A stretch of DNA of 16,330 bases. Source: Quadrisphaera sp. (GTDB lineage: Bacteria > Actinomycetota > Actinomycetes > Actinomycetales > Quadrisphaeraceae). Each line of letters starts with the position of its first letter. The stretch's first letter is position 1. The stretch is from NCBI GenBank assembly GCA_029258695.1, contig JARIBR010000329.1, positions 1-16,330 on the forward strand, in the 5' to 3' direction. Of the stretch, positions 6,209 through 13,148 are shown in pieces. Made by a program: the position numbers and the translations under genes. The notes below the pieces were generated by a model that saw only the letters and a program-made list of their open reading frames with translations, was not told where the DNA came from and made no database searches.

Positions 6209-7504
6209 ATGGTGACGCACGATCACGGGGTGCCGCTGCTCCCCGCGCCCCCCGTCCACGACGACGGCCGCGCCGACACCGACGGCGTGGTCGCGTGGGT
6301 GGCCCGCCACCTCGGTCATCTCACCCTCGAGGGGCCCGAGGGGGTGCGCCCCTCGCGGATCCGCGGCGGCCAGAGGGCCGCCGACGCGGCCCTGGGCAGC
6401 CTCGACGTCACCGGGTACGCCGCACGCCGCTCCGTCGTGGCGCCGGTGGGCCGGCGCGGGGCGAGCGTGCTGTCCCCCTACATCCGGCACGGCCTCCTGC
6501 CGCTGCCCCAGGTGTGGACGGCGGTCGCGGGCGCTCCGGCTCGCGACCGGGGGAAGTTCCGCGACGAGCTGATGTGGCAGGAGTACGCCCGACATGTCTA
6601 CGCCAGGGTCGGGCGCGCCAACGCCGCGTCGCTGCGCTTCGAGCCACCACGACCGCCCGAGCACGACGGCCCCGGCCGCTGGCACGACGACCCGTGGCCG
6701 GCGGGCATGGCGTGCATGGAGGCCTCGACCACCGAGCTGCACGAGGACGGCTGGCTGGTCAACCAGGTGCGCATGTGGATGGCCTCGCAGTGGGCGGTGC
6801 GCGCCGGGCTGGACTGGCGGGCGGGCGAGCGAGAGATGTACCGGCACCTGCTCGACGGCTCGGCCGCGGCCAACCGGCTGGGGTGGCAGTGGACCACCGG
6901 GCAGGGCACGGGCAAGGTCTACGGGTTCAGCCGCTGGCAGGTGGAGAAGCGCGCCCCCGGCCTGTGCGCCCGCTGCCGGCTGCGGGACGACTGCCCCATC
7001 CAGGACTGGCCGGACGCCGGCCCCGGCCCGAAGGTCGGGCCCGATGGTGGGCCGGGCGGTGGGCCGGGCGCCGACCTGGGCCCGGGGCAGACCCCGGCAG
7101 GACCCCGCCAGGCCGAGATCACGGGCGAGCCCGACGCGGTGTGGCTCACGGCCGAGTCGCTCGGCGCCACCGACCCCGCGGTCACCGCCCACCCCGGCGT
7201 GCCCCGCGTCTTCGTCTTCGACGAGCCCCTGCTGGCCCGACTCCGGTTGTCCGGCAAGCGCCTCGTCTTCCTCGGCGAGGCGCTCGCCGAGCTCGCCGGC
7301 TCCGGCGCCACCGAGGTGCGTCTCGGTGACCCGGTGGACGAGCTCGCGGGACGGCCCCTGGCGGCGACCTGGAACTTCACCCCCGGGTTCGCGCGACGGT
7401 CTGCGGACCTGGACGTCGTGGGGCTGCACCCCTGGCCGTGGCTGCGCCGGCCCGGCTCGGGGCCGCTGCGCTCGTTCAGCGCGTGGTCGCGGGCCCTGCG
7501 CTGA
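6209..7504 (+). CDS. Photolyase/cryptochrome-like FAD protein, apparently permuted and with an Fe-S type cysteine set
   Basis: This is a 431-residue flavoprotein of the photolyase/cryptochrome superfamily. ASVLSPYIRHGLL (85-97) and FRDELMWQEYARHV (117-130) match the start of the photolyase FAD domain. DGWLVNQVRMWMAS (180-193), LDWRAGE (201-207) and NRLGWQWTTGQGTGK (222-236) match its flavin- and tryptophan-bearing core. The protein has exactly four cysteines, Cys169, Cys253, Cys256 and Cys262, in MAC and CARCRLRDDCP. This matches the order and rough spacing of the [4Fe-4S] ligands of FeS-type bacterial photolyases. A Gly/Pro linker (271-299) leads to a C-terminal domain (about 309-431). There, AVWLTAESLGATDPAV, RVFVFDEPLL and GKRLVFLGEALAEL resemble the N-terminal antenna domain of normal photolyases. 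Thus the domain order seems reversed. It could repair DNA or sense light; activity is not proven. The ATG 6209 start has only a weak GGACGG upstream. Confidence 0.88.
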   Translation: MVTHDHGVPLLPAPPVHDDGRADTDGVVAWVARHLGHLTLEGPEGVRPSRIRGGQRAADAALGSLDVTGYAARRSVVAPVGRRGASVLSPYIRHGLLPLPQVWTAVAGAPARDRGKFRDELMWQEYARHVYARVGRANAASLRFEPPRPPEHDGPGRWHDDPWPAGMACMEASTTELHEDGWLVNQVRMWMASQWAVRAGLDWRAGEREMYRHLLDGSAAANRLGWQWTTGQGTGKVYGFSRWQVEKRAPGLCARCRLRDDCPIQDWPDAGPGPKVGPDGGPGGGPGADLGPGQTPAGPRQAEITGEPDAVWLTAESLGATDPAVTAHPGVPRVFVFDEPLLARLRLSGKRLVFLGEALAELAGSGATEVRLGDPVDELAGRPLAATWNFTPGFARRSADLDVVGLHPWPWLRRPGSGPLRSFSAWSRALR

Positions 7505-7541
7505 CCCCGGCCGCGGGGGGAGCGGGCACCATGGAGCGGTG

Positions 7542-8270
7542 ATGAGTCTTCGCCGGAGCGCCCGGGCGCTCCGGAACGCCCGCGGGACCAGGGCCACCGC
7601 CCTCGTCACGGCCGTGCTCACCGCCGCGCTGCTGGCCGGCTGCAGCGACGACCAGCCAGCCGCCGTCACCTCGAGCGCCAACCCGTCCGCCCCCAGCGCC
7701 GGGTCACCGGGACCGTCAGGGGCACCGGGCTCCGCGGGCCCGTCGGGCGAGGCGCTGGGGCCCCAGCCGGCGCGGACCCTCGCCGAGGGCGGCGTCAGGA
7801 TCACGGTCCCCCCCGGCTGGAACGCCTCCTCGCTGGAGCCGGCGAGCCGCGAGGCCGCCGTCGACGCCGCTCCGGACCCGCAGACGCAGCAGTTCCTCGC
7901 CGAGCGCCTCGAGGGGATGGCGCAGACCGGCGGGCTCATGTATCTCTACGACCTCAGCGCCCTCGACGAGGGCGTGCTCTCCGCCGTGGAGGTCTACCGC
8001 TACCCCGGCACCGACCCCGAGTCGATCGCCCGGGCCACGGTCGCCCCAGCGCTGGAGCAGGCGGGCCTGGCCCCCGAGATCGCCTCCACGGACCTGCCGG
8101 CCGGCCCGGCGACCACCGTCACCGGGCGCCTGGACGGCGACGAGGTCTCCCTGACCAACGAGGTCGCCCTGCTCGTCATCGGCCCGTCGGTGGTCTCCCT
8201 CAGCGCCACCTTCAGCGACGGCACGCGAGAGGTGGTCCAGGGCGTCCTGGCCTCCGCGCAGCCCGCCTGA
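7542..8270 (+). CDS. Secreted lipoprotein, paralogue of the next gene
   Basis: This is a 242-residue lipoprotein precursor. A basic N-terminus (SLRRSARALRNARGTR) and hydrophobic segment lead to the lipobox LLAGC with Cys34. A Ser/Pro/Gly-rich spacer (about 41-75) precedes the folded domain, which begins GGVRITVPPGW. The domain pattern (GGV..tVP.GW, then DPQ..., then a block ending near YLYDLS) recurs in the following gene. The closest idea is an actinobacterial LpqN/PsbP-like lipoprotein, but this is unproven. The ATG has GGAG five bases upstream, and an in-frame GTG directly precedes it. It follows the photolyase-like gene by 37 bp on the same strand and may be co-transcribed with it. Confidence 0.85.
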   Translation: MSLRRSARALRNARGTRATALVTAVLTAALLAGCSDDQPAAVTSSANPSAPSAGSPGPSGAPGSAGPSGEALGPQPARTLAEGGVRITVPPGWNASSLEPASREAAVDAAPDPQTQQFLAERLEGMAQTGGLMYLYDLSALDEGVLSAVEVYRYPGTDPESIARATVAPALEQAGLAPEIASTDLPAGPATTVTGRLDGDEVSLTNEVALLVIGPSVVSLSATFSDGTREVVQGVLASAQPA

Positions 8271-8300
8271 CGGGTGCGAGCACCGGCGCGGACGACGCCG

Positions 8301-8325
8301 CGACCCGCACGGCGACCCCGGGTCG
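8301..8325. other. Weak hairpin between the two lipoprotein genes
   Basis: CGACCCG at 8301-8307 and CGGGTCG at 8319-8325 form a seven-base-pair stem with an eleven-base loop. It lies in the 88-bp gap between the lipoprotein genes. There is no T-run. It could be a terminator or processing site. Otherwise the gap holds only CACCCT-N6 before the ATG of the second gene, a poor -10 candidate. Confidence 0.3.
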
Positions 8326-8358
8326 TGGCGCACCGACCACCACGTCCACCCTGGGACC

Positions 8359-9051
8359 ATGACGAGCTCTCGCGGCAGCACGCTCACCGTCGTGGTCGTC
8401 GGGCTGCTCGTGGCGCTCGCCGGCTGCTCGTCCCCCTCCGAGCCCGAGGGGGCCGACCGTTCGCCCGCGGCGTCGAGCTCCTCGTCCGCGGGGGACGCCG
8501 AGGACCCGCAGGCGCTCCCGGGTGACCCGGGGACGACCGACCCCGCCGACGGCGGCGAGCGCGTCACGTCCGGTGGCGTGAGCTTCGTCGTCCCCGACGG
8601 GTGGGTCGGAGGCGCGCTCGACGCCGAGAGCGTCGAGCGGACGCTCGCCGACATCGAGGACCCGCAGGTGCGTGAGGGGGCCGCCGCGGCGTTCGACCGA
8701 GCGGCCGAGCAGGGGGCCCTCGCGTCCATGCTCGACCTCCGGGACGGCGACGTCGCCACCGCCGGCGTGACCCCGGTGCCGGACGGCATCCCGCCTGACG
8801 AGATGGTCGACGGGCTCGTCGAGGTCTTCCGCGACCAGGGAGTGACCGAGGTCACCACGGGCACCACGACCACACCGCTGGGCGAGGTGAGGAGCATCGC
8901 CACGCTCTCCACGGAGGCGGGCCGCGATGTCGGCGCCACTTTCTACCTCCTCGACGTGGCCTCGGGCGGCCCCGTGCTGGCGATCGCCTCGACGGCGGGT
9001 CGCGACACCGCCGACCTCGAGGCCGTCGTCGCCTCGCTCCGCAGGGCGTGA
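8359..9051 (+). CDS. Secreted lipoprotein, paralogue of the previous gene
   Basis: This is a 230-residue lipoprotein precursor with a short hydrophobic signal (TLTVVVVGLLVALAGC) and lipobox LAGC at Cys23. A low-complexity Ser/Asp/Pro spacer (24-70) is followed by a domain beginning GGVSFVVPDGW. Shared features with the upstream lipoprotein include GGV...VP.GW, EDPQVREGAAAAFDRAAEQGAL against PDPQTQQFLAERLEGMAQTGGL, a following MLDL/YLYDL strand, and a C-terminal strand ending in a helix with VVASLRRA against VVQGVLASAQPA. No catalytic motif is visible, so a binding or envelope role is likely. The ATG 8359 has only GGGA close by; CACCCT-N6-ATG could hint at leaderless expression. It ends 16 bp before the convergent recG stop. 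Confidence 0.83.
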   Translation: MTSSRGSTLTVVVVGLLVALAGCSSPSEPEGADRSPAASSSSSAGDAEDPQALPGDPGTTDPADGGERVTSGGVSFVVPDGWVGGALDAESVERTLADIEDPQVREGAAAAFDRAAEQGALASMLDLRDGDVATAGVTPVPDGIPPDEMVDGLVEVFRDQGVTEVTTGTTTTPLGEVRSIATLSTEAGRDVGATFYLLDVASGGPVLAIASTAGRDTADLEAVVASLRRA

Positions 9052-9067
9052 GGGCTCCTCCCGCCCC

Positions 9068-11398
9068 TCACCCCCGCCCGAGGTAGGCGGCCCGCTCCGC
9101 GTCCAGAGCCGCCAGCTCAGCCAGCAGCACCGGGTGCACGCCGAGGTCGGGGTCGCGCTCGACCAGGGCGCTGGCCTCCGCGCGGGCGGTCTCGATGAGG
9201 GCCTCGTCCTTGCTCACGCGCAGCAGGCGCAGCGACGACGCGCGCCCGGACTGCGCGGCGCCCAGGACGTCCCCCTCGGAGCGGGTCGCCAGGTCGGTCG
9301 CGGCGAGGACGAAGCCGTCCGAGCTGGCCTCCACCGCCTCCAGGCGCGCCAGCGCGGGCGCGTCCTCGCTGCCCGTGACGAGGAAGCACGTGCCCGGGTG
9401 GTCCCCGCGGCCGATGCGCCCGCGCAGCTGGTGGAGCTGGGAGATGCCGAACCGGTCGGCGTCCATGACCACCATGACGGTGGCGTTGGGGACGTCGACG
9501 CCGACCTCCACGACGGTCGTCGCCACCAGCACGTCCACCTCGCCGGCGGCGAAGGCGCTCATGACGGTGTCCTTGTCCTCCGACGTCATCCGCCCGTGCA
9601 GCAGCCCGAGACGCACGCCCGCCATCGCCGGGTGCTCGGCCAGCTCGTCGGCCACGTCGACCACCGCCAGCGGGGGCCGCCGCTCGTCGTCGCCGACCTC
9701 GGGCGGCGCCACCTCCTGGTGACCGAGGACCGCCGAGCGCGCCCACCACCGCGGCGTCCCGGCGACGGGCTTGCCGCTCGCCGCGCGCGGCGGGTCGCCG
9801 GGGAGCTCACCGATGCGGCCGGTGACCACGTACGCCTGGCGCCCCGCGTCGACCTCCTCGCGCACCCGCGCCCACATCCGCGAGACCCACCGCGACCTCT
9901 GCTCCGGCACCGTGTGGGTGCTGATCGGTGAGCGCCCCACGGGCAGCTCGCGCAGCGTGGAGACCTCGAGGTCGCCGAAGACGGTCATGGCCACGGTGCG
10001 CGGGATGGGCGTCGCGGTCATCACGAGCACGTGCGGGGGCAGGCCGGACTTGGCGCGCAGCGCGTCGCGCTGCTCCACCCCGAAGCGGTGCTGCTCGTCG
10101 ATCACCACCATGCCGAGGTCGAAGAAGTCCACGCTCTCCTGGAGGAGCGCGTGCGTCCCGACGACGAGGCCCGAGCGGCCCGTGGTGATGTCCAGCAGCG
10201 CCTCGGTGCGGGCGCCGCGGGGCAGCGCCCCGGTGAGCAGCGTGACCTTCACGCCGTTCGCGGGGGCCGGCGAGGCGTCGGACCGGCGGGTGTCGGCCAG
10301 CGGGCCCAGGGATGCGGTGAGGGACCTGTGGTGCTGGACGGCGAGGACCTCCGTCGGCGCGAGCAGGGCGGCCTGCGCGCCGGCGTCGACGACCTGGAGC
10401 ATCGCCCGCAGCGCCACGAGGGTCTTGCCGGAGCCGACCTCGCCCTGCAGGAGCCGGTTCATCGGCGAGGTCCTCGCCAGGTCCGCGGCGAGCACCTCCC
10501 CGATGCCGCGCTGCCCCGCCGTCAGGGTGAACGGCAGCGCCGCGTCGAAGGCGGCCAGCGCGCCGTCCTCGCGGGCAGGGTAGGAGGACGCGGGCAGGTC
10601 CGCCAGGGCCGCGCGGCGGCGGGCGAGGGCCACCTGGAGGACGAAGGCCTCCTCGAAGCGCAGCCGCCGCTTCGCCGCGGCGAGCTCGGCGTCGGAGCCG
10701 GGGGCGTGGACGCCGCGCAGCGCGCGCAGCTGCGGCACGAGCCCGAGGCGCCGCAGGACCTCCCGGGGCACCGGGTCGGGGAGGTCGTCCTCGGTCAGGG
10801 GCCCCAGGACGGTCTCGACCGCCTTGGAGATCCTCAGCGAGCTGAGCTTCTCGCTCGCGCGGTAGACCGGGACCAGGGCGTCGGCCCGCTGGGCGAGCTG
10901 GTCGGGCGTCAGGTCGGGGGGCACCTCCTCGACCTCGGGCGAGGAGAGCTGGCGCCGGCCGCGGTAGGAGCCGACCTTGCCGGCGAACAGCGCGGTGGTG
11001 CCCACGGCCAGCTGCTTCACGCGCGAGGCGGCCTGCCAGGCGCTGGCGGTGAAGAACGTGAGGTCCAGCTCGGCGGTGCCGTCGGTGACCACGGCGGTGA
11101 CCAGGCGCTTGCGCCCGTCGCGCAGCGGCCGGTTCGCCACGGCGAGGACGCGGGCGACGACGGTCGCGACCTCGCCCTCGACGAGCTCGCTGAGCGACGT
11201 CAGCTCACCGCGGCGCACCCACGTGCGCGGGTAGTGGCGCAGCAGGTCCCCCACGGTCACCAGACCCATCTTCTCGAGGGCCGCGGCGGTCGGCTTCCCG
11301 AGCTCGCGCGTCAGCAGGCGGGTGCTGGCGCTCGGTCGCGGATCGGAGCGTCCGTGCGCGGCGTCCTCCGGGTGGGCGCCCCCGCTCGTGGCTGTCAC
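9068..11398 (-). CDS. recG: ATP-dependent DNA helicase RecG
   Basis: RecG is the superfamily 2 branch-migration helicase that remodels stalled replication forks and recombination intermediates. The 776-residue protein has an N-terminal wedge/OB domain (about 25-200, [21 protein letters not shown]), Walker A GEVGSGKT (319-326), GTHALL (414-419), [11 protein letters not shown] (434-444), TATPIPRT (461-468), and LLHGRM at 599-604. Motif VI is QLRGRIGRG (657-665) and the RecG-specific C-terminal region is [17 protein letters not shown] (702-718). It is longer than usual because of an insert at about 531-580 between helicase motifs, Pro/Arg rich and with [13 protein letters not shown]. The GTG start at 11398 is the only good candidate before the first conserved block. 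It is divergent from rpmB, and no DAK2 gene lies between them. Confidence 0.96.
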   Translation of the reverse strand: MTATSGGAHPEDAAHGRSDPRPSASTRLLTRELGKPTAAALEKMGLVTVGDLLRHYPRTWVRRGELTSLSELVEGEVATVVARVLAVANRPLRDGRKRLVTAVVTDGTAELDLTFFTASAWQAASRVKQLAVGTTALFAGKVGSYRGRRQLSSPEVEEVPPDLTPDQLAQRADALVPVYRASEKLSSLRISKAVETVLGPLTEDDLPDPVPREVLRRLGLVPQLRALRGVHAPGSDAELAAAKRRLRFEEAFVLQVALARRRAALADLPASSYPAREDGALAAFDAALPFTLTAGQRGIGEVLAADLARTSPMNRLLQGEVGSGKTLVALRAMLQVVDAGAQAALLAPTEVLAVQHHRSLTASLGPLADTRRSDASPAPANGVKVTLLTGALPRGARTEALLDITTGRSGLVVGTHALLQESVDFFDLGMVVIDEQHRFGVEQRDALRAKSGLPPHVLVMTATPIPRTVAMTVFGDLEVSTLRELPVGRSPISTHTVPEQRSRWVSRMWARVREEVDAGRQAYVVTGRIGELPGDPPRAASGKPVAGTPRWWARSAVLGHQEVAPPEVGDDERRPPLAVVDVADELAEHPAMAGVRLGLLHGRMTSEDKDTVMSAFAAGEVDVLVATTVVEVGVDVPNATVMVVMDADRFGISQLHQLRGRIGRGDHPGTCFLVTGSEDAPALARLEAVEASSDGFVLAATDLATRSEGDVLGAAQSGRASSLRLLRVSKDEALIETARAEASALVERDPDLGVHPVLLAELAALDAERAAYLGRG

Positions 11399-11407
11399 AC
11401 GCGCAGC

Positions 11408-11437
11408 GTGCCAGCAGGGTCGGACGTCGGTTATCGT
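11408..11437 (+). promoter_or_regulatory. Candidate rpmB promoter in the recG-rpmB gap
   Basis: TATCGT at 11432-11437 fits the actinobacterial TANNNT -10 element. GTGCCA at 11408-11413 matches TTGACA at four of six positions with an 18-bp spacer. The transcript would have a leader of roughly 135 bases before rpmB. That leader can form a CGGACG-TCAC-CGTCCG hairpin at 11499-11514. The remainder of this 180-bp gap shows no other signal I can support; no clear recG promoter was seen. Confidence 0.35.
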
Positions 11438-11578
11438 GGTGCCGAGCGCTCGTGCCTGCCCACCTGCACGCCTCGGCGAGATCCTTCACCGGGGCAGCCG
11501 GACGTCACCGTCCGTGAGGCCCGGAGCAGACCGAGCGCGCCAGACGACCTCCCACCGACGACACCCCTGGAGCACCCT

Positions 11579-11776
11579 GTGGCTGCCACCTGTGACATCT
11601 GCGGCAAGAAGCCGAGCTTCGGCCACAACGTCTCCCACTCCCACCGCAAGACGAACCGCCGCTGGTCGCCCAACATCCAGCGCGTGCGCACCATGGTCAA
11701 CGGCGTGACGCCGCGCCGCATCAACGCGTGCACCTCCTGCCTCAAGGCCGGGAAGGTCGTCAAGGCCACCAGCTGA
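11579..11776 (+). CDS. rpmB: Ribosomal protein bL28, zinc-binding form
   Basis: This basic 65-residue 50S subunit protein starts [20 protein letters not shown], with [17 protein letters not shown] in the middle as in other L28 proteins. Cys5, Cys8, Cys51 and Cys54 form the two CxxC pairs of a zinc ribbon, so this is the zinc-dependent type, unlike the cysteine-free L32 in the same window. The GTG start is preceded by GGAG at six bases. It is monocistronic by layout: recG diverges upstream and thiL converges 23 bp downstream. A perfect 17-bp inverted repeat inside thiL, about 60 bases past the stop, may terminate it. Confidence 0.96.
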   Translation: MAATCDICGKKPSFGHNVSHSHRKTNRRWSPNIQRVRTMVNGVTPRRINACTSCLKAGKVVKATS

Positions 11777-11799
11777 CCGCGGGCGCGAGGCCGGCGGTC

Positions 11800-12831
11800 T
11801 CACCCGAAGTGGTCGAAACCGCCGCCGACCGCGGTGAGGGGCCGACCGTCCAGCAGGACGGTCGGCCCCTCAGCGCTGTCGCAGACCCGCCCGATGGCGC
11901 GGAAGCCCTCGGGCATCGTCGCCCCGGGGGCGAAGGTGGCCAGCATCCCGTGGTCCTCCCCGCCCGTCAGCACCCACCGCAGGCACCGCTCCTTCGGCGG
12001 CACCCCCTCGTCGAGCACGGTGGCGACCGCCACGAGCAGCGGGTCGTCCACCCCCAGGGCGCTCTCGTCGAGGTCGAGGACCACCCCGGACGCCTCGGCG
12101 AGACGCCCCGCGTCGCGCAGCAGCCCGTCGCTGACGTCCATGAGCGCGTGCGCACCGGCGCGCGCCGCGGCCGGACCGGCGCCGAGCGGCGGGGTGGGCC
12201 GGCGGTGGGCCGCCAGGGCTCGGGCGGGAAGGTCCGCAGCCGCCGCGTCCGACCCGGCCAGCCCCTCGGTGAGCAGGCCCAGCCCGGCGCCGGAGTGGCC
12301 GAGGACCCCTGCGAGCGCCACGACGTCACCGGGCCGTGCGCCGTCGCGGCGCACGGCGGGCGCGCCGCGCAGGTCACCGAGAGCGGTGACGGCGACGACC
12401 ACCTGCTCGGCGGCCGACAGGTCTCCCCCGGCGAGCCCGACGCCCCACGGGTCGCAGCACGCGGCGAGGCCGCGGACGAGCTCGCGCGCCCAGGACAGCG
12501 GCAGGGACGGCGGCGCCGCGAGGCCCACGAGCAGGGCGGTGGGCACGGCTCCCATCGCCGCGACGTCCGCGAGGTTCTGGGCGGCGGCCTTCCACCCCAC
12601 GTCCGCCGCGCTGGACCAGTCCTGGCGGAAGTCCTGACCCTCCACGAGCACGTCCGTCGTCGCCACGACCACGCCGTCGGGGGCCGCGACGAGGGCGGCG
12701 TCGTCACCGGGACCGAGGACTACCGCACGTGATCGCGGAGCAGGGGGCAAGATCGCCCTGAGCACCCCCGCCTCACCCAGGTCACCGAGCACCGCGTCGT
12801 CGGGCACCGCGCCCTCGCTCACGGTGCTCAC
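11800..12831 (-). CDS. thiL: Thiamine-monophosphate kinase
   Basis: ThiL phosphorylates thiamine monophosphate to thiamine diphosphate, the last step of the cofactor pathway. With the start used here it has 343 residues. Landmarks are LGPGDDAA (39-46), DVLVEGQDF (60-68), QNLADVAAMGA (85-95), GGDL (135-138), MDVSDGLLRD (231-240) and GGEDH (290-294), all typical of the AIRS/ThiL fold. The frame is open to GTG 12912, but a -10-like TACCCT lies inside that extension, and relatives start about 16 residues before LGEx. GTG 12831 fits this and overlaps the stop of an upstream mini-ORF by GTGA. No Shine-Dalgarno sequence is seen at either start. Residues about 320-333 are encoded by a perfect inverted repeat. 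Confidence 0.94.
   Translation of the reverse strand: MSTVSEGAVPDDAVLGDLGEAGVLRAILPPAPRSRAVVLGPGDDAALVAAPDGVVVATTDVLVEGQDFRQDWSSAADVGWKAAAQNLADVAAMGAVPTALLVGLAAPPSLPLSWARELVRGLAACCDPWGVGLAGGDLSAAEQVVVAVTALGDLRGAPAVRRDGARPGDVVALAGVLGHSGAGLGLLTEGLAGSDAAAADLPARALAAHRRPTPPLGAGPAAARAGAHALMDVSDGLLRDAGRLAEASGVVLDLDESALGVDDPLLVAVATVLDEGVPPKERCLRWVLTGGEDHGMLATFAPGATMPEGFRAIGRVCDSAEGPTVLLDGRPLTAVGGGFDHFG
11835..11872. terminator. Perfect 17-bp inverted repeat inside the 3' end of thiL, possible rpmB terminator
   Basis: TGAGGGGCCGACCGTCC, the loop AGCA, and GGACGGTCGGCCCCTCA form an uninterrupted 17-base-pair, GC-rich stem. It starts 59 bases after the rpmB stop and lies wholly inside the convergent thiL coding sequence. 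There is no T-run, which is common for actinobacterial terminators. Being symmetrical, it would also form in the thiL mRNA. It is the strongest hairpin I found in the window. Confidence 0.6.
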
Positions 12832-12884
12832 CGCACCGACGGAGGGGTCTCGCGCAGCTGCGAGGTGTGGGGGGTGCGGGTCAC
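12828..12884 (-). CDS. Putative leaderless 18-codon upstream ORF overlapping thiL
   Basis: GTG 12884 follows TACCCT by six bases, a leaderless layout. The frame encodes MTRTPHTSQLRETPPSVR and ends at a TGA that overlaps the GTG 12831 start of thiL in the sequence GTGA. Ribosomes ending the small ORF could restart on thiL, which has no Shine-Dalgarno sequence of its own. The peptide shows no run of a regulatory amino acid, so attenuation is not evident. It may be chance; the promoter-spacing and overlap coincidence is the only evidence. Confidence 0.4.
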   Translation of the reverse strand: MTRTPHTSQLRETPPSVR

Positions 12885-12890
12885 CCGGCA

Positions 12891-12896
12891 AGGGTA
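12891..12896 (-). promoter_or_regulatory. Candidate -10 element for the thiL transcript
   Basis: TACCCT on the minus strand would place the transcription start at about 12884, either a leaderless start on GTG 12884 or a 53-base leader for thiL at 12831. It lies just beside the Shine-Dalgarno sequence of the divergent Lrp-domain gene. No convincing -35 was found. Confidence 0.4.
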
Positions 12897-12908
12897 GTGA
12901 CGAGGAGG

Positions 12909-12918
12909 TCACCGGTGA
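12909..12918. promoter_or_regulatory. 10-bp palindrome over the Lrp-domain gene start, possible operator
   Basis: TCACCGGTGA is a perfect palindrome covering the GTG start of the Lrp-domain gene and the expected -35 area of thiL. The half-site GTCACC recurs at 12880-12885, and GTGAC at 12897-12901. A dimeric regulator could bind here and affect both divergent genes, but this is inference. Confidence 0.3.
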
Positions 12919-13148
12919 TAGAGGCGTACGTGCTGCTGCAGACGGAGTCGGGATCGTCGAGCGAGGTCGCCGCCTCCCTCCGCGCGCTGGCGGGGGTGCT
13001 GGCCGCCGATGCGGTCGGCGGGCCCTACGACGTCATCGCGAGGGTCCGTGGACGCTCCGTGGACGACCTGTGCCCGCTCGTCTCGGGGACGATGGCGGAC
13101 GTCCCGGGGGTCTCGCGGGCGTTGACCTGCACCATCATGGAGCCGTGA
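12915..13148 (+). CDS. Stand-alone Lrp/AsnC ligand-binding (RAM) domain protein
   Basis: This 77-residue protein consists only of the dimeric alpha/beta-barrel domain found at the C-terminus of Lrp/AsnC regulators. MIEAYVLLQTESG, a helix with VAASLRALAGV, GPYDVIARVRGRSVDDL and the closing strand of GVSRALTCTIMEP follow the RAM-domain strand-helix-strand plan. There is no DNA-binding helix-turn-helix. Such proteins form oligomers that bind amino acids or modulate full-length Lrp partners; the ligand here is unknown. The GTG 12915 start has a strong GAGGAGG six bases upstream. The stop overlaps the DUF3515 start by GTGA, so the two are translationally coupled. It is a common neighbour of thiL in actinobacteria. 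Confidence 0.88.
   Translation: MIEAYVLLQTESGSSSEVAASLRALAGVLAADAVGGPYDVIARVRGRSVDDLCPLVSGTMADVPGVSRALTCTIMEP

Noticed and set aside
5810..7939. A 709-codon open frame on the minus strand spanning the photolyase-like gene and part of the lipoprotein gene
   Set aside because: Only its last 109 codons (5810-6139) have a ribosome-binding site and protein-like pattern. The rest is antisense to recognisable genes and is open because of high GC.
12832..12912. N-terminal extension of thiL to GTG 12912
   Set aside because: It contains a -10-like TACCCT, lacks a Shine-Dalgarno sequence, is Pro/His rich and precedes the usual ThiL start. The extension cannot be fully excluded.
12832..12914. A thiamine diphosphate riboswitch before thiL
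   Set aside because: The leader is too short and the conserved CUGAGA core is absent.
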